From Flavisphingomonas formosensis (lineage in GTDB: Bacteria > Pseudomonadota > Alphaproteobacteria > Sphingomonadales > Sphingomonadaceae), in contig NZ_WRPK01000003.1 of the NCBI RefSeq assembly GCF_009755815.1, positions 1 through 64,000 on the forward strand: a DNA stretch of 64,000 nucleotides, in the 5' to 3' direction. This document shows, one piece after another, positions 26,128 through 34,828 of this stretch (the first letter of the stretch is position 1; the number at the start of each line of letters is the position of its first letter). The position numbers and the translations under genes were made by a program. The notes beneath the pieces were generated by a model. The model searched no databases. It was not told the origin of the DNA and worked only from the letters and a program-made list of their open reading frames with translations.

Positions 26128-26841
26128 ATGGAAAAGCTGATCTACGCCTTGTGGCGCGATCCCGCCGAGACGCGGGAGTCCTTCAACGCGCGCCTCAAGA
26201 ACGAGATAGCGCCCAAGCTCGCGGGACTGGTCAAGGCGTTGCGCATCAACATCCAGGACGAGCCCGTTTCCGGGGGCAACAGCCCGCGCTTCGTCGCGAC
26301 CGATCCGCAGATGGAGGCGGTGGTGCAGATCTGGGTCGACACCGCCTATGATCCCTGGCGCGCGCCGATAGACGCGTTGATCGGCGAGGCCGGCCGCTGG
26401 GAGGCGTGGCTGGTGGCCGAGTCCAATCCGCTGCCCAACGATCGCTATCCGCCCGAAGCCGGCAAGCGGACCGAGGGTTTCTCGCAGATCGTGTTCCTCA
26501 CCAAGCCGGCCCATCTCGAACATGCCGAATGGCGCGCCATCTGGCAGGGGCTGCACACCGCGCCGGCGATCGATACGCAGGATACGTTCGAATATGTCCA
26601 GAATCTGATCGTGCGTCCTTTGACGGCACAGTCCGCCGGCTATGTGGCGATCATCGAGGAATGCTTCCCTTATGCCGCGCTCAACGATCAGGGCGTCTAT
26701 TATGACGCGCCCGGCCAACCCGAAAAGCAGGCGGCCAATTACAAGGCGATGATGGACAGCTGCGCGCGCTTCATCGGCGACGTGCCGGTCGATTGCATGC
26801 CGACCAGCCAATATGACGTGAAGCCGCTGCCGCGCGGGTGA
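26128..26841 (+). CDS. EthD-like protein with two tandem ferredoxin-like domains
   Basis: A 237-residue protein. Both halves begin with a strand followed by a W/F-containing helix as in the EthD dimeric alpha/beta barrel: LIYALWRDPAETRESFNARL (residues 4-23) and QIVFLTKPAHLEHAEWRAIWQGLH (near 124-147). The gene may therefore encode a fused pseudo-dimer of a domain that is usually about 110 residues. EthD proteins accompany oxygenases, and their role is mostly unknown. It is the first gene of a plus-strand operon with a SRPBCC protein (59 bp on) and a SnoaL protein. A single-domain EthD protein is at 37885. Confidence 0.7.
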   Translation: MEKLIYALWRDPAETRESFNARLKNEIAPKLAGLVKALRINIQDEPVSGGNSPRFVATDPQMEAVVQIWVDTAYDPWRAPIDALIGEAGRWEAWLVAESNPLPNDRYPPEAGKRTEGFSQIVFLTKPAHLEHAEWRAIWQGLHTAPAIDTQDTFEYVQNLIVRPLTAQSAGYVAIIEECFPYAALNDQGVYYDAPGQPEKQAANYKAMMDSCARFIGDVPVDCMPTSQYDVKPLPRG

Positions 26842-26900
26842 TGGTCGAACGGAGCGCGGCGCCGGCGGGCGGCGCGTCGATTGAAAGAGGAAGCCGAGAC

Positions 26901-27398
26901 ATGCCGATCGAACTGCCCGAATATGATCCCGCGACCACGGTCCGGTCGGAAACCGTCGAGATCGCGGCGCCGGCCTCCGTGGTGTGGGAGATCCTCACCG
27001 ATCTGCCCCGCTACGGGGAATGGAACCCCTATTGCTTCTCGGCACGATCCACGCTCGAGATGGGCGCGCCGGTGCATATGCAGCTCAACAGCTACACCGT
27101 CCCAGGCGAAGTCTATCCGGGCTGCGAATATATCTGCGCGTTCGAGCCGGAGAGGCTGCTCTCCTGGGAGCTCCCCTATAGCGAGGCCATGCCTTATCCC
27201 GCGCGGCGCGATCAGGTGATCGAGGCGCTCGGGCCGGACACGTGCCGCTATCATTCCACCGATGCCTTCATCGGCGAGAATGGCAAGCATGTCATGTTCT
27301 TCTGCGCCGGGTGGGTGAAGCGCGCGTTCGACGATACCGCCTTCGCGCTCAAGGCGCGGGCCGAAGCCTTCCATGCTGCGCGGAAAGCCGCAGCATAA
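26901..27398 (+). CDS. SRPBCC (START/Bet v1-like) ligand-binding protein
   Basis: A 165-residue protein of the SRPBCC fold: an N-terminal strand (RSETVEIAAPASVVWEILTDLPRYGEWNPYC, residues 15-45) with the classic W/P pair, central strands lining a pocket, and a long C-terminal helix (AFALKARAEAFHAARKA). Members bind or cyclise hydrophobic compounds. GAGGAAGCCGAGAC precedes the ATG. It is the middle gene of the 26.1-28.0-kb operon. No catalytic residue can be named. Confidence 0.75.
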   Translation: MPIELPEYDPATTVRSETVEIAAPASVVWEILTDLPRYGEWNPYCFSARSTLEMGAPVHMQLNSYTVPGEVYPGCEYICAFEPERLLSWELPYSEAMPYPARRDQVIEALGPDTCRYHSTDAFIGENGKHVMFFCAGWVKRAFDDTAFALKARAEAFHAARKAAA

Positions 27399-27424
27399 CC
27401 GTCTCACGAGGAGGATGTCCGCTT

Positions 27425-27964
27425 ATGGCGATCGACGAAGCCAAGTTGCAGCTGCTTATCGACAAGGACGAGATACGCAGCCTCGTCTATGCCTATTGCA
27501 ACGCCTCCGACCGCCACGACCATGTGAAGATCCGCACCCTCTATCATGAGGATGCGATCGACGATCACGGCCACATGTCGAGCGGCCCGGCGATGGACTT
27601 CATCGAGAAGCTGCCCGAGATCCAGGCGCCGATGGAGATCCTTCACCACAATATCACCACGATGAACATCGCTGTGGACGGCGATTATGCCGAGGGCGAG
27701 ATCTATCTGCTCGCCATGCACCGCGTGAAGCTGGAGGATCGCTCGATCGACGTGCTCGTCGGCGGCCGCTATTTCGACAAATATGAGAAGCGCGACGGCG
27801 TGTGGAAATATCTCCACCACGCGATCGTGACCGACTGGGCCAACATCCACGACCCCTCGATCATCGATATCGGCCATCCCTTCCTGGAGGGCAGCTATAT
27901 CGGCAAGCCGGGCGAGGCGGATCCGTCGTATAAGTTCTTTCGGTTGCTCCGGCGCGGGGTTTAG
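27425..27964 (+). CDS. SnoaL-like (NTF2-fold) protein
   Basis: A 179-residue protein with the SnoaL_4 layout: KDEIRSLVYAYCNASDRHDHVKIRTLYHEDAIDDHG (about 14-49), then LHHNITTMNIAVDGDYAEGE and a C-terminal WKYLHHAIVTDW. The His/Asp pair in DRHDHVK and the HH motifs are typical of the dehydratase-like subgroup. ACGAGGAGG stands before the ATG. It is the last gene of its operon, and a repeat element begins 6 bp past the stop. Confidence 0.75.
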   Translation: MAIDEAKLQLLIDKDEIRSLVYAYCNASDRHDHVKIRTLYHEDAIDDHGHMSSGPAMDFIEKLPEIQAPMEILHHNITTMNIAVDGDYAEGEIYLLAMHRVKLEDRSIDVLVGGRYFDKYEKRDGVWKYLHHAIVTDWANIHDPSIIDIGHPFLEGSYIGKPGEADPSYKFFRLLRRGV

Positions 27965-27970
27965 CAGCAT

Positions 27971-28112
27971 TCATCCTCTCCCGAAGGGGGAGGGGGACCG
28001 CGCGAAGCGCGGTGGAGGGGCTCCCGCTCGCTGCGCGCGAACCGCTTGTGGCAGGCGTGAACCCCTCCACCATGCTGCGCATGGTCCCCCTCCCCCTTCG
28101 GGGGAGGATGAG
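27971..28112. repeat. Long intergenic inverted repeat (CCCCTCCACC family), copy 1
   Basis: The outer arms TCATCCTCTCCCGAAGGGGGAGGGGGACC and GGTCCCCCTCCCCCTTCGGGGGAGGATGA are near-perfect inverted repeats. Inside are GGTGGAGGGG and CCCCTCCACC. Each outer arm is itself a small hairpin. It fills the gap between convergent genes ending at 27964 and 28118. A second copy is at 61337-61540. Confidence 0.85.
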
Positions 28113-28117
28113 GTTTC

Positions 28118-28924
28118 TCAATGCCCTCCGTCGGCGACGATATCCTGTGCGTTCACGAAGTCCGCGCGCGGATCCGCCAGGAAGGCGACGACATGCGCGA
28201 TGTTCACCGGCTCGCCGATCATGCCGGCGAAGTTGCGGATCATCGTGCGTTCCACCTCCGCCTTGAGCGACGGCCAGTCCTCGGGCCAGCCCATGTCGCC
28301 GGCGATGCTGCGCAGCCAGCGCTCTGGCCCGTGCGAGCGGGTGAGCCCGGGGCTGACGCTGTTGGCGGTGATGCCGGTGCCGGCGAGCGTCATCGCAAGG
28401 CTGCGCGTCAGCGATCGGATCGCCGCCTTGGCCGCCTGATAGTCCGGGATCAGCGTCATCGGCGTATCCACCGACACGCTGGAGAGCTGGATCAGCCGGC
28501 CCCAGCCGCGTTCCTTCATGCCCGGCACGAACGGCCGGATCATGCGGATCATCGAGGCGACGTTGCTGTTGAAGGTGGCGTTCCATGTCTCGGCATCGAC
28601 GTCGAGCCATTCGGTGCGCCCGCCGCCCGCGGATTCGCCGCCGGCATTGTTGACGAGGATGTCGACGCCGCCCATCGCGGCCTGCACCGCATCGACCACC
28701 GCGGCAGCCTCGGCATCGCTCGACAGGCTGCCCCGCACGGCGTGCACGCGCGCGCCGGTCGCCGCGATCCGCTGGCGCTCCTGCTCCAGCCGGTCCGCAT
28801 CCCGGCCGTGCAGGCAGACTTCGGCGCCGTCCGCTGCCAATCGCGCGGCAATGCCGGCGCCGAGCGGCGCGCTCGATCCGGTGACGAGCGCGCGCTTGCC
28901 GGCGAGGGGAGCGCCGCCGCTCAT
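28118..28924 (-). CDS. Short-chain dehydrogenase/reductase, paralogue of the 1534 SDR
   Basis: A 268-residue SDR: TGSSAPLGAGI in place of the usual TGxxxGIG (residues 15-25), ILVNNAGGES, catalytic Ser in QLSSVSV, PDYQAAK for Tyr-x3-Lys, and C-terminal DIVADGGH. It shares GSLSSDAEAA and MKERGWGR with the SDR at 1534. The start at 28924 overlaps the upstream SnoaL gene by ATGA. It is the last gene of a three-gene minus operon (sulfotransferase, SnoaL, SDR). Confidence 0.83.
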   Translation of the reverse strand: MSGGAPLAGKRALVTGSSAPLGAGIAARLAADGAEVCLHGRDADRLEQERQRIAATGARVHAVRGSLSSDAEAAAVVDAVQAAMGGVDILVNNAGGESAGGGRTEWLDVDAETWNATFNSNVASMIRMIRPFVPGMKERGWGRLIQLSSVSVDTPMTLIPDYQAAKAAIRSLTRSLAMTLAGTGITANSVSPGLTRSHGPERWLRSIAGDMGWPEDWPSLKAEVERTMIRNFAGMIGEPVNIAHVVAFLADPRADFVNAQDIVADGGH

Positions 28925-29370
28925 GACCATTCGATCTTGACGCGCAGCAGCTTGGAGGCGGAGATCAGCCAGCGGCCGTCCACCTTGCTGTAGCGGTCAT
29001 AATAATGGCCCCAGCCGTGCATGCGCCCGGCCGGCATCACCGGATTGCCCTCCGGCACCCAGAGCCAGTCCTCCATCGACCATTTGCCGGCTGCCTCGGT
29101 CTCGCTCACTATGTCGATCACCGGCATATAGCCGAAGTGCGCGGTCTTCACGCCTTCCAGGACCATGCCGTTGTTCTTCGCGAACGCCCTGGGATCGTAC
29201 GAAAGCAGATCGGGATTATACGGCTCCACCGCCGCGCGCATGTCGGTTTCGGCATTCTCGGTGAAGATGCCCGGCAGCGTCTCCCAATCCTTCTCGTCGG
29301 TGCAGCGGAAATATTCCGCCTTCAGCCGCTTGATCTCCTCGATCGCGATCAGCCGGTCGATCGGGCTCAT
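28921..29370 (-). CDS. SnoaL-like (NTF2-fold) protein
   Basis: A 149-residue NTF2-fold protein: IAEEIKRLKAEYFRCTDEKDWE-like N-terminus (actual IAIEEIKRLKAEYFR), GIFTENAETDMR, then VIDIVSETEAAGKWSMEDW and C-terminal WLISASKLLRVKIEW. It overlaps both neighbours by 4 bp (sulfotransferase upstream, SDR downstream), so all three products are likely made together. The reaction is unknown; the fold includes isomerases and dehydratases acting on ring ketones. Confidence 0.75.
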   Translation of the reverse strand: MSPIDRLIAIEEIKRLKAEYFRCTDEKDWETLPGIFTENAETDMRAAVEPYNPDLLSYDPRAFAKNNGMVLEGVKTAHFGYMPVIDIVSETEAAGKWSMEDWLWVPEGNPVMPAGRMHGWGHYYDRYSKVDGRWLISASKLLRVKIEWS

Positions 29371-30542
29371 GCCTTGACGCCCTGGTCCAGATAGGTGGCG
29401 CGATAGTCGGCGAACTTGGCTTCGATGTCGGCCTTGTCCAGCCCGAAATCCTCGAGCGTATATTGATGGGGCGCGCGGTCCTCGCGGCGATTGGCCTCAA
29501 CCCAGTCGTTCATCCCGGCCTCGATTTCCGGCGTCACGGGGATGCCGGCCTCGGCCAGTACGCGCTTGCCTTCCTCGATCGGCGTCTTGGTGAGTGCGGT
29601 GTAGCGCACGTCGATGAAGCTCGCGTCGCCGGACTTCTTGCGAATGTCCATGAACAGGGTGAGGAGCTCGGCGAGGCGCTTCTCCCAGAAGTCGCCGACG
29701 CTCTTCCGATCGACTTCGGCGCCCATGCCGTAGAGCGTGTACATCATGCTGCAATAGGAGGGCACGGTGGACACCGGATCGCGGTGCGTCATCACGATCT
29801 TGGCGCCTGGAAACGTCTCCAGCACCGCGTCCAGTGCCATCAGGTGGCCCGGCGTCTTGAGCACCCACTTGGCGCCCTTGCGCTTCTTGTCCTGCCACTG
29901 CAGCGATTGGAGGATCTGCTTGAGATCCTTGTAGCAGCGGGTGCGGCTGTTCTCGATCAGCCAGCGCGCATAGGTCGGGACATAATACATGCCCTCGATC
30001 ATCGTGCTCGAGAAGAGCAGGCCGAGGATGATCAGCTCCTCGTCCGACTGGTCGATGCTCATCGGGTGGATCGACATCAGGTCGGGCGCATGCTCGAGCA
30101 TATAGGCGAGATAGGCCGAGGCGGCCTCGCGGCGTGGCTCCGGATTGCCCAGCGTCTCATTGGGGAAGGGGGCGTAATTCTGGCATTCCCACCATTTCAC
30201 GCCGGTCATGCCAGGCGCGGAGGAGAGCATGCGGTGCAGCATGGTGCTGCCGGTACGCGGCAGGCCGACGACGACCGCGGCGACATCCACTTCCTCGTCG
30301 AGGATCTCAGGATGCTTCTTGACCAGGTCGACATGGCGCAGGCGGTTGACGAGTGCGGTGGTGATCATCGCGACCGCGCCGCCCACGCCGACTTCGGTCA
30401 GCCGCGCCTCGCTGTTCAGGATCGGGATCAGGGCGTTCAGATTTTCGAAGATCCAGGGATCGCCGAAATCGTCGAGGCCGGTGATCTTGCGGGCCTCGGC
30501 GGCCAGGACGTCGCTGTCGGGTACGCGGGCGGTATCAGCCAC
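29367..30542 (-). CDS. Sulfotransferase-family protein (PAPS-dependent type)
   Basis: A 391-residue cytoplasmic protein of the bacterial sulfotransferase_3 type. The 5'-phosphosulfate-binding loop is GLPRTGST at 93-100, and the 3'-phosphate-binding segment is IVMTHRDPVSTVPS. KWVLKTPGHL matches the conserved KTP motif. Relatives occur widely in sphingomonads near degradation genes, with unknown substrates. Sulfation would normally hide rather than activate a steroid, so its place in a catabolic cluster is notable. It overlaps the SnoaL gene by 4 bp. Its start is 14 bp after the stop of the SDR at 30557. Confidence 0.82.
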   Translation of the reverse strand: MADTARVPDSDVLAAEARKITGLDDFGDPWIFENLNALIPILNSEARLTEVGVGGAVAMITTALVNRLRHVDLVKKHPEILDEEVDVAAVVVGLPRTGSTMLHRMLSSAPGMTGVKWWECQNYAPFPNETLGNPEPRREAASAYLAYMLEHAPDLMSIHPMSIDQSDEELIILGLLFSSTMIEGMYYVPTYARWLIENSRTRCYKDLKQILQSLQWQDKKRKGAKWVLKTPGHLMALDAVLETFPGAKIVMTHRDPVSTVPSYCSMMYTLYGMGAEVDRKSVGDFWEKRLAELLTLFMDIRKKSGDASFIDVRYTALTKTPIEEGKRVLAEAGIPVTPEIEAGMNDWVEANRREDRAPHQYTLEDFGLDKADIEAKFADYRATYLDQGVKA

Positions 30543-30556
30543 TTGGTCTTCTCCGT

Positions 30557-31348
30557 TTAGATTCCGAAGCCGCCGGCGACGGCGATTTGTTGTCCGGTTA
30601 CGTAAAGTGCGCGATTGGATGCGAGGAAGCTCACGGCATAGCCGATCTCCTCCGGCGCGCCCCAGCGCTTGATCGCCAGCGCGCTCTTGGTCGCGGCGAT
30701 CCAGCGTTCGTCGAAGGCGCCCTTGGCGAGCAGGTCATGGAACATGCCGGAATCGATCACGCCGACGAGCACGCTGTTCGCGCGGATGCCATAGCGGCCT
30801 TCCTCGCGCGCGAGGCCCTTGATCAGCGCCTCGTTCGCGGCCTTGGGCGCGACCGACAGGCCGTCGCGATCGGGCCAGCGCAGATGGCCGGCCGAGCCGA
30901 GATGCACGAAGGAGCCGCCGCCCTGCTCGCGGAAATGGGGGATCAGCGCCTGGGTGGCGGCGAAGAAACCGTGCACCTCCACGTCGATCGCATGTTTCCA
31001 ATGCTCGGCAGGCGTGCGCGAGAGATGGAGCTGCTCGACGAGCGGGCCGGCCGCCCAGACAAGCGTGTGGATCCTGCCATGCGCCGCCTGTGCTGCATCG
31101 CGTGCTGCGGCGATGCTGTCCGCATCGGTCGCATCCGCGGCGTGGATAGTGACGGTGCGGCCGAAAGCGCGGAATTCCTCCGCCAGCGTTTCCGCCTGCT
31201 CCTTGCGCGAGCGGTAGCATAGCGCAAGGTCGCTGCCCGAGCGGGCAAGCTCGCGCGCGGATGCTGCGCCCAGGCCGCCTGTGCCGCCGAAGACAATGGC
31301 TGCCCCCTTGGGAAAAAGCGCCTCGCTCACCAGATGCCCCTGCTCCAT
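30557..31348 (-). CDS. Short-chain dehydrogenase/reductase
   Basis: A 263-residue SDR: cofactor loop GGTGGLG (21-27). VWAAGP replaces NNAG. The catalytic Ser lies in HLGSAGH. The Tyr of YxxxK seems replaced: the segment reads LSVAPKAANEAL, with Lys but no Tyr four residues before. C-terminal GQQIAVAGG. The missing Tyr suggests an atypical or non-redox SDR. The start may be ATG 31348 or a GTG at 31330 with GGAGCAGGGG upstream. It heads the minus operon 30557-28118. Confidence 0.8.
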   Translation of the reverse strand: MEQGHLVSEALFPKGAAIVFGGTGGLGAASARELARSGSDLALCYRSRKEQAETLAEEFRAFGRTVTIHAADATDADSIAAARDAAQAAHGRIHTLVWAAGPLVEQLHLSRTPAEHWKHAIDVEVHGFFAATQALIPHFREQGGGSFVHLGSAGHLRWPDRDGLSVAPKAANEALIKGLAREEGRYGIRANSVLVGVIDSGMFHDLLAKGAFDERWIAATKSALAIKRWGAPEEIGYAVSFLASNRALYVTGQQIAVAGGFGI

Positions 31349-31465
31349 GCTACATCTTATATCCGCAGGCGCCTAACCGGTCGCCAGTATCGATGCTGAA
31401 TTGCAGAACGAAAACCGGAAATCAACACGCATATCCTTGACAGCCGCTGGGCGGGTCCACAAGGT

Positions 31466-31471
31466 TGCGTA
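31466..31471. promoter_or_regulatory. TGCGTA hexamer upstream of the 31.5-kb operon
   Basis: TGCGTA 44 bp before the ATG at 31515, in the 166-bp divergent gap between the operons at 31348 (minus) and 31515 (plus). It belongs to the recurring set. Confidence 0.3.
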
Positions 31472-31514
31472 GCAAACCGGTGCCACAGCCGGTCGAATCA
31501 GGAGAGACTCCTTT

Positions 31515-32306
31515 ATGGCTCGGTTGGCCGGAAAAGTAGCAATCATCAGCGGTGCGGCTCAAGGCATGGGCGCCGCCACGGCGCGCCTGTTCGCGGCGGA
31601 AGGCGCGAAGGTCGTGCTGGGCGACGTGCTGGAGGAGAAGGGCCGCGCGGTAGCCGCCGAGATCGGCGATGCTGCACATTTCGAAAAGCTCGACGTGCGC
31701 TCGGAGGAGGATTGGCAGCGCGTGGTCGCCGCCGCGACGGGCAAGTTCGGCAAGCTCGACATTCTCGTCAACAATGCCGCGATCACCCATTTCGGCGCGG
31801 TCGACGAGATCCGCAAGGAAGATGCCGAGCGCGTGCTCGACATCAACGTGATCGGCACGCTGATGGGCGTGAAGCATGCGATTCCGGCCCTGAAGGCCAA
31901 TGGTCGCGGTGTGATCATCAACATCTCGTCGGTCGATGGCCTGCGCGGCTGCAACGGCCTCATCGCCTATACCGCCAGCAAATGGGCCGTGCGCGGCATG
32001 AGCAAGTCGCTGGCCTATGAACTCGGGCCGTCGGGCATCCGCGTGGTCTCGATCCATCCGGGCGGCGTGAACACCGACATGGGTAATCCTACCGGCGAGG
32101 TCGGTGAGTCGCTCAACAGCCGCTACACCACCGTGCCGCTGCAGCGGATCGGTGAACCGGAAGAGATTGCCCGCGCCTCGCTGTTCATCGCGAGCGACGA
32201 GGCGAGCTACATTTCCGGCGCGGAGATCGCGGTCGATGGCGGCTGGACCGCGGGCCGGTTCGAACCCCATCTTCCCGGCGCTCCGGCGTCTCTCGCGGTG
32301 GCCTGA
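31515..32306 (+). CDS. SDR resembling 3-alpha/20-beta-hydroxysteroid dehydrogenase
   Basis: A 263-residue SDR: SGAAQGMG (12-19), ILVNNAAI, Ser in NISSVDGLRG, YTASKWA for Tyr-x3-Lys, IHPGGVNTDM after it, and C-terminal GAEIAVDGGWTAG. The wording is close to actinobacterial 3-alpha(20-beta)-hydroxysteroid dehydrogenases (FabG3 group), but many SDRs share it, so steroid specificity is inferred. GGAGAGACTCC precedes the ATG. It is the first gene of a plus-strand operon of eight genes to 38244. Confidence 0.82.
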   Translation: MARLAGKVAIISGAAQGMGAATARLFAAEGAKVVLGDVLEEKGRAVAAEIGDAAHFEKLDVRSEEDWQRVVAAATGKFGKLDILVNNAAITHFGAVDEIRKEDAERVLDINVIGTLMGVKHAIPALKANGRGVIINISSVDGLRGCNGLIAYTASKWAVRGMSKSLAYELGPSGIRVVSIHPGGVNTDMGNPTGEVGESLNSRYTTVPLQRIGEPEEIARASLFIASDEASYISGAEIAVDGGWTAGRFEPHLPGAPASLAVA

Positions 32307-32309
32307 TTC

Positions 32310-33074
32310 ATGACCAAGCAACTCGAAGGTAAGGTCGCGCTCATCACGGGCGCCGGACAGGGCGTGGGCCGCGGCATCGCGATCGCGCTGGCGAAGCTCG
32401 GCGCGAACATCGCCGTATCGGGCCGCAGCCCCGGCAATATCGGCGAGGTCGCGGAGGAATTGCGCGCGCTCGGCGTGAAGGCCGAGAGCTTTCTGTGCAA
32501 CGTCAAGGACAAGGCCTCGCTGGAAAAGCTGGTCGCGGATGTGGTCGCCGCGTTCGGCGGCGTCGACATCCTCGTCAACAACGCCCAGGAGGTGCCGCTC
32601 GGCCCGTTGCTGGCGGTCGAGGACGAGGCGTTCGAGGCGGGCTTCGATTCCGGCCCGCTCGCTACCTTCCGGCTGATGAAGGCTTGCCATCCCTATCTGA
32701 AGCGCACCGGCGAAGGCGTGATCATCAATCTCGCCACCTCGGCGTCCGAGCGATGGGACATGTCCGGCTATGGCTGCTATGGCGCGGTCAAGAAGGCGAT
32801 CCGCCAGCTCACCCGTGCGGCCGCCGCCGAATGGGGCCAGGACGGCATCCGTGCGCTCACCATCGCGCCCCACGCCGACTCGCCGGGGCTGAAGGCATGG
32901 TTCGAGGCCAAGCCGGACGAGGCGGCGGCCTTCTTCAAGACGATCCCGCTACGCCGGATCGGCCGATGCGAGGAGGATATCGGCGCGGCCGTGGCGGCCT
33001 TGTGTACGCCCGCTTTCTCCTATCTGACCGGTACGACCATTCCGCTGGACGGTGGCCAGGCGAATTTCGACTGA
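32310..33074 (+). CDS. Short-chain dehydrogenase/reductase
   Basis: A 254-residue SDR starting 3 bp after the previous stop. TGAGQGVG (14-21) and ILVNNAQEV are present. The catalytic region reads NLATSASERW...YGCYGAVKKAI, where YGAVK supplies Tyr-x3-Lys. IAPHADSPG replaces the usual PG[WF] turn. C-terminal GTTIPLDGGQ. It is coupled to the hydroxysteroid-dehydrogenase-like gene, so successive oxidations of one substrate are plausible. Confidence 0.83.
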   Translation: MTKQLEGKVALITGAGQGVGRGIAIALAKLGANIAVSGRSPGNIGEVAEELRALGVKAESFLCNVKDKASLEKLVADVVAAFGGVDILVNNAQEVPLGPLLAVEDEAFEAGFDSGPLATFRLMKACHPYLKRTGEGVIINLATSASERWDMSGYGCYGAVKKAIRQLTRAAAAEWGQDGIRALTIAPHADSPGLKAWFEAKPDEAAAFFKTIPLRRIGRCEEDIGAAVAALCTPAFSYLTGTTIPLDGGQANFD

Positions 33075-33122
33075 GCCCCCGACCGGCACGCAAACCATCA
33101 TCATAAAAGCGAGGAGAGAGGC

Positions 33123-33584
33123 ATGGACGTTCAGGAGCTTTCCGACATCTTCGAAATCCAGAAGCTGCTGACGCGCTACGTCTTCGCGATCGACGACAAG
33201 GATGTCGACCGGCTGGACCAGGTGTTCACGCCGGACGCCGCGATCGACTATACTGCCGCGGGCGGGGTGAAGGGCAGTCTCCCCCAGATCAAGCCGTGGC
33301 TGAAGGAGTCGCTCTCCCGCTATCCCAAGACGCAGCATTTGATCGGCCTGCCCGACATCGTCGTCGACGGCGATACCGCGCGCTCGCGCGTGATGCTGAT
33401 CAATCCGATGCAGTGCGGGCCCGAGCTGCGCAACGACGTCTTCCTGTGCGGCTGCGTCTATGCCGACAAGCTGGTCCGCACGCCCGAGGGTTGGCGTATC
33501 ACCCACCGCGTCGAGGAAGCGCAGAATTTCTGGTTCAAGGACGTGCCGCCGGACATGCCGCCAGCGCCGCCGCTCGAGGGCTGA
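33123..33584 (+). CDS. SnoaL-like (NTF2-fold) protein
   Basis: A 153-residue protein: LSDIFEIQKLLTRYVFAIDDKDVDRLDQVFTPDAAIDY (about 5-42) is the usual SnoaL start. DYTAAGGVKG forms the pocket strand, and WRITHRVEEAQNFWFKD closes it. AGGAGAGAG precedes the ATG. It lies 2 bp before the flavoprotein gene at 33587 and probably acts with it. Function beyond the fold is unknown. Confidence 0.75.
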   Translation: MDVQELSDIFEIQKLLTRYVFAIDDKDVDRLDQVFTPDAAIDYTAAGGVKGSLPQIKPWLKESLSRYPKTQHLIGLPDIVVDGDTARSRVMLINPMQCGPELRNDVFLCGCVYADKLVRTPEGWRITHRVEEAQNFWFKDVPPDMPPAPPLEG

Positions 33585-33586
33585 GC

Positions 33587-34828
33587 ATGGCCGACGCCTT
33601 TTCCCCGGTCCAGATCGGCCCGATCGGCTTGCGCAACCGGTTCATCCGGTCCGGGGCGAACGAGATGATGGTCAAGGCCTCGCTGCCCACCAGGTCGCTG
33701 CTCGAATTGCATCGGGCGATCGCGGCGGGCGGCACCGGCATGACGACCCTCGCCTATATCGCGATCAGCCGCGACGGCCGCACCTTCTCGGAACAGGGCG
33801 TGATCGACGATCGCGCCGTGCCGCATTATCGCGCGATTACCGATGCGATCCATGCGGAAGGAGCGAAGGCTTCGGCGCAGATCACCCATGGCGGCAGCTT
33901 CGTCCAACATAAGGAGCTGTCCACCCGGCGGGCGATGTCGTCGAGCGGCGGCATCGACAAGATGGGCGTGATGATGGGGCGCGTCTTCCAGCGCCAGATG
34001 ACCCGCGCCGATATGGACCAGATCGTCGGCGAGTTCGTCGCCGCGGCGGAGCGGGCAGTGGCGGCTGGCTTCGACGCGGTCGAGCTGCACATGGGCCATG
34101 GCTATTTGCTCAACCAATATGTCTCGCCGCTCTCCAACAAGCGCACCGACGAATATGGCGGCACCGCCGCAAACCGTATCCGTTATCCGGCCGAGGTGCT
34201 CGCAGCGGTGAAGCGTGCGGTAGGCGACCGGATCGCGGTGCTTGCCAAGATCAACCTGCTGGATGGTGTCGCCAAGGGCGCGACGGTGGACGATGCGATC
34301 GTGACCGCCCGTGCGCTCGAGGCAGCTGGGGCAGACATGCTGGTGCTGTCCGCCGGACGTAACATCGAGGCGTCGTGGCAGATCTTCGGCAGCCCGATGC
34401 CCTATGACGATCTGGCGGCGATGCAGGGCGGCCTGCTCGCCAAGCTGCAGTTCAAGCTACTGAAGGCGACCACCCCCAAAAATCTCGCTTTCCGCGAACT
34501 CTATTTGCTGGATGCGGCCAAAAAGGTGCGTGCCGCGGTTTCGACGAAGCTCGGCTATCTCGGCGGCGTCCAGTCGCTCGAAGGTGCGGAAACGGCGCTG
34601 GATGCCGGCTTCGACGCAGTCGTCATGGCGCGCGCGCTCGTCCACGATCCCGACATCGTCAACAAGTTCCGCGCCGATCGCAGCCACCATTCACAATGCA
34701 CGGCCTGCAACCGCTGCGTCGCGGTGATGTATGGTCCCGCCGGCACCTATTGCCCGGTGGTGGATAATCCGATCGACGTCGCGCTCAACCAGATCCCCGC
34801 GGGAGAGGACATTCGCCATGCTGCTTAA
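33587..34828 (+). CDS. Old-yellow-enzyme-type FMN reductase with a Cys cluster and no FAD domain
   Basis: A 413-residue NADH:flavin oxidoreductase (OYE/2,4-dienoyl-CoA-reductase family). TIM-barrel landmarks are IGPIGLRNRF, QITHGG, ELHMGHGYLLNQYVSPLSNKR-like text, and LGYLGGVQSLEGAE. The C-terminus carries C-x2-C-x2-C-x11-C (CTACNRC...C), as in trimethylamine dehydrogenase rather than the x3 spacing of E. coli FadH, so a 4Fe-4S cluster is likely. The usual C-terminal FAD/NADH half is absent, so electrons must come from a partner. Its overlap with the SDR at 34818 points to cooperation. Confidence 0.82.
   Translation: MADAFSPVQIGPIGLRNRFIRSGANEMMVKASLPTRSLLELHRAIAAGGTGMTTLAYIAISRDGRTFSEQGVIDDRAVPHYRAITDAIHAEGAKASAQITHGGSFVQHKELSTRRAMSSSGGIDKMGVMMGRVFQRQMTRADMDQIVGEFVAAAERAVAAGFDAVELHMGHGYLLNQYVSPLSNKRTDEYGGTAANRIRYPAEVLAAVKRAVGDRIAVLAKINLLDGVAKGATVDDAIVTARALEAAGADMLVLSAGRNIEASWQIFGSPMPYDDLAAMQGGLLAKLQFKLLKATTPKNLAFRELYLLDAAKKVRAAVSTKLGYLGGVQSLEGAETALDAGFDAVVMARALVHDPDIVNKFRADRSHHSQCTACNRCVAVMYGPAGTYCPVVDNPIDVALNQIPAGEDIRHAA

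Noticed and set aside
27971-28112. Insertion sequence
   Set aside because: The element has long inverted arms but is only about 140 bp, with no transposase and no visible target duplication; it fits a REP/MITE-like repeat.
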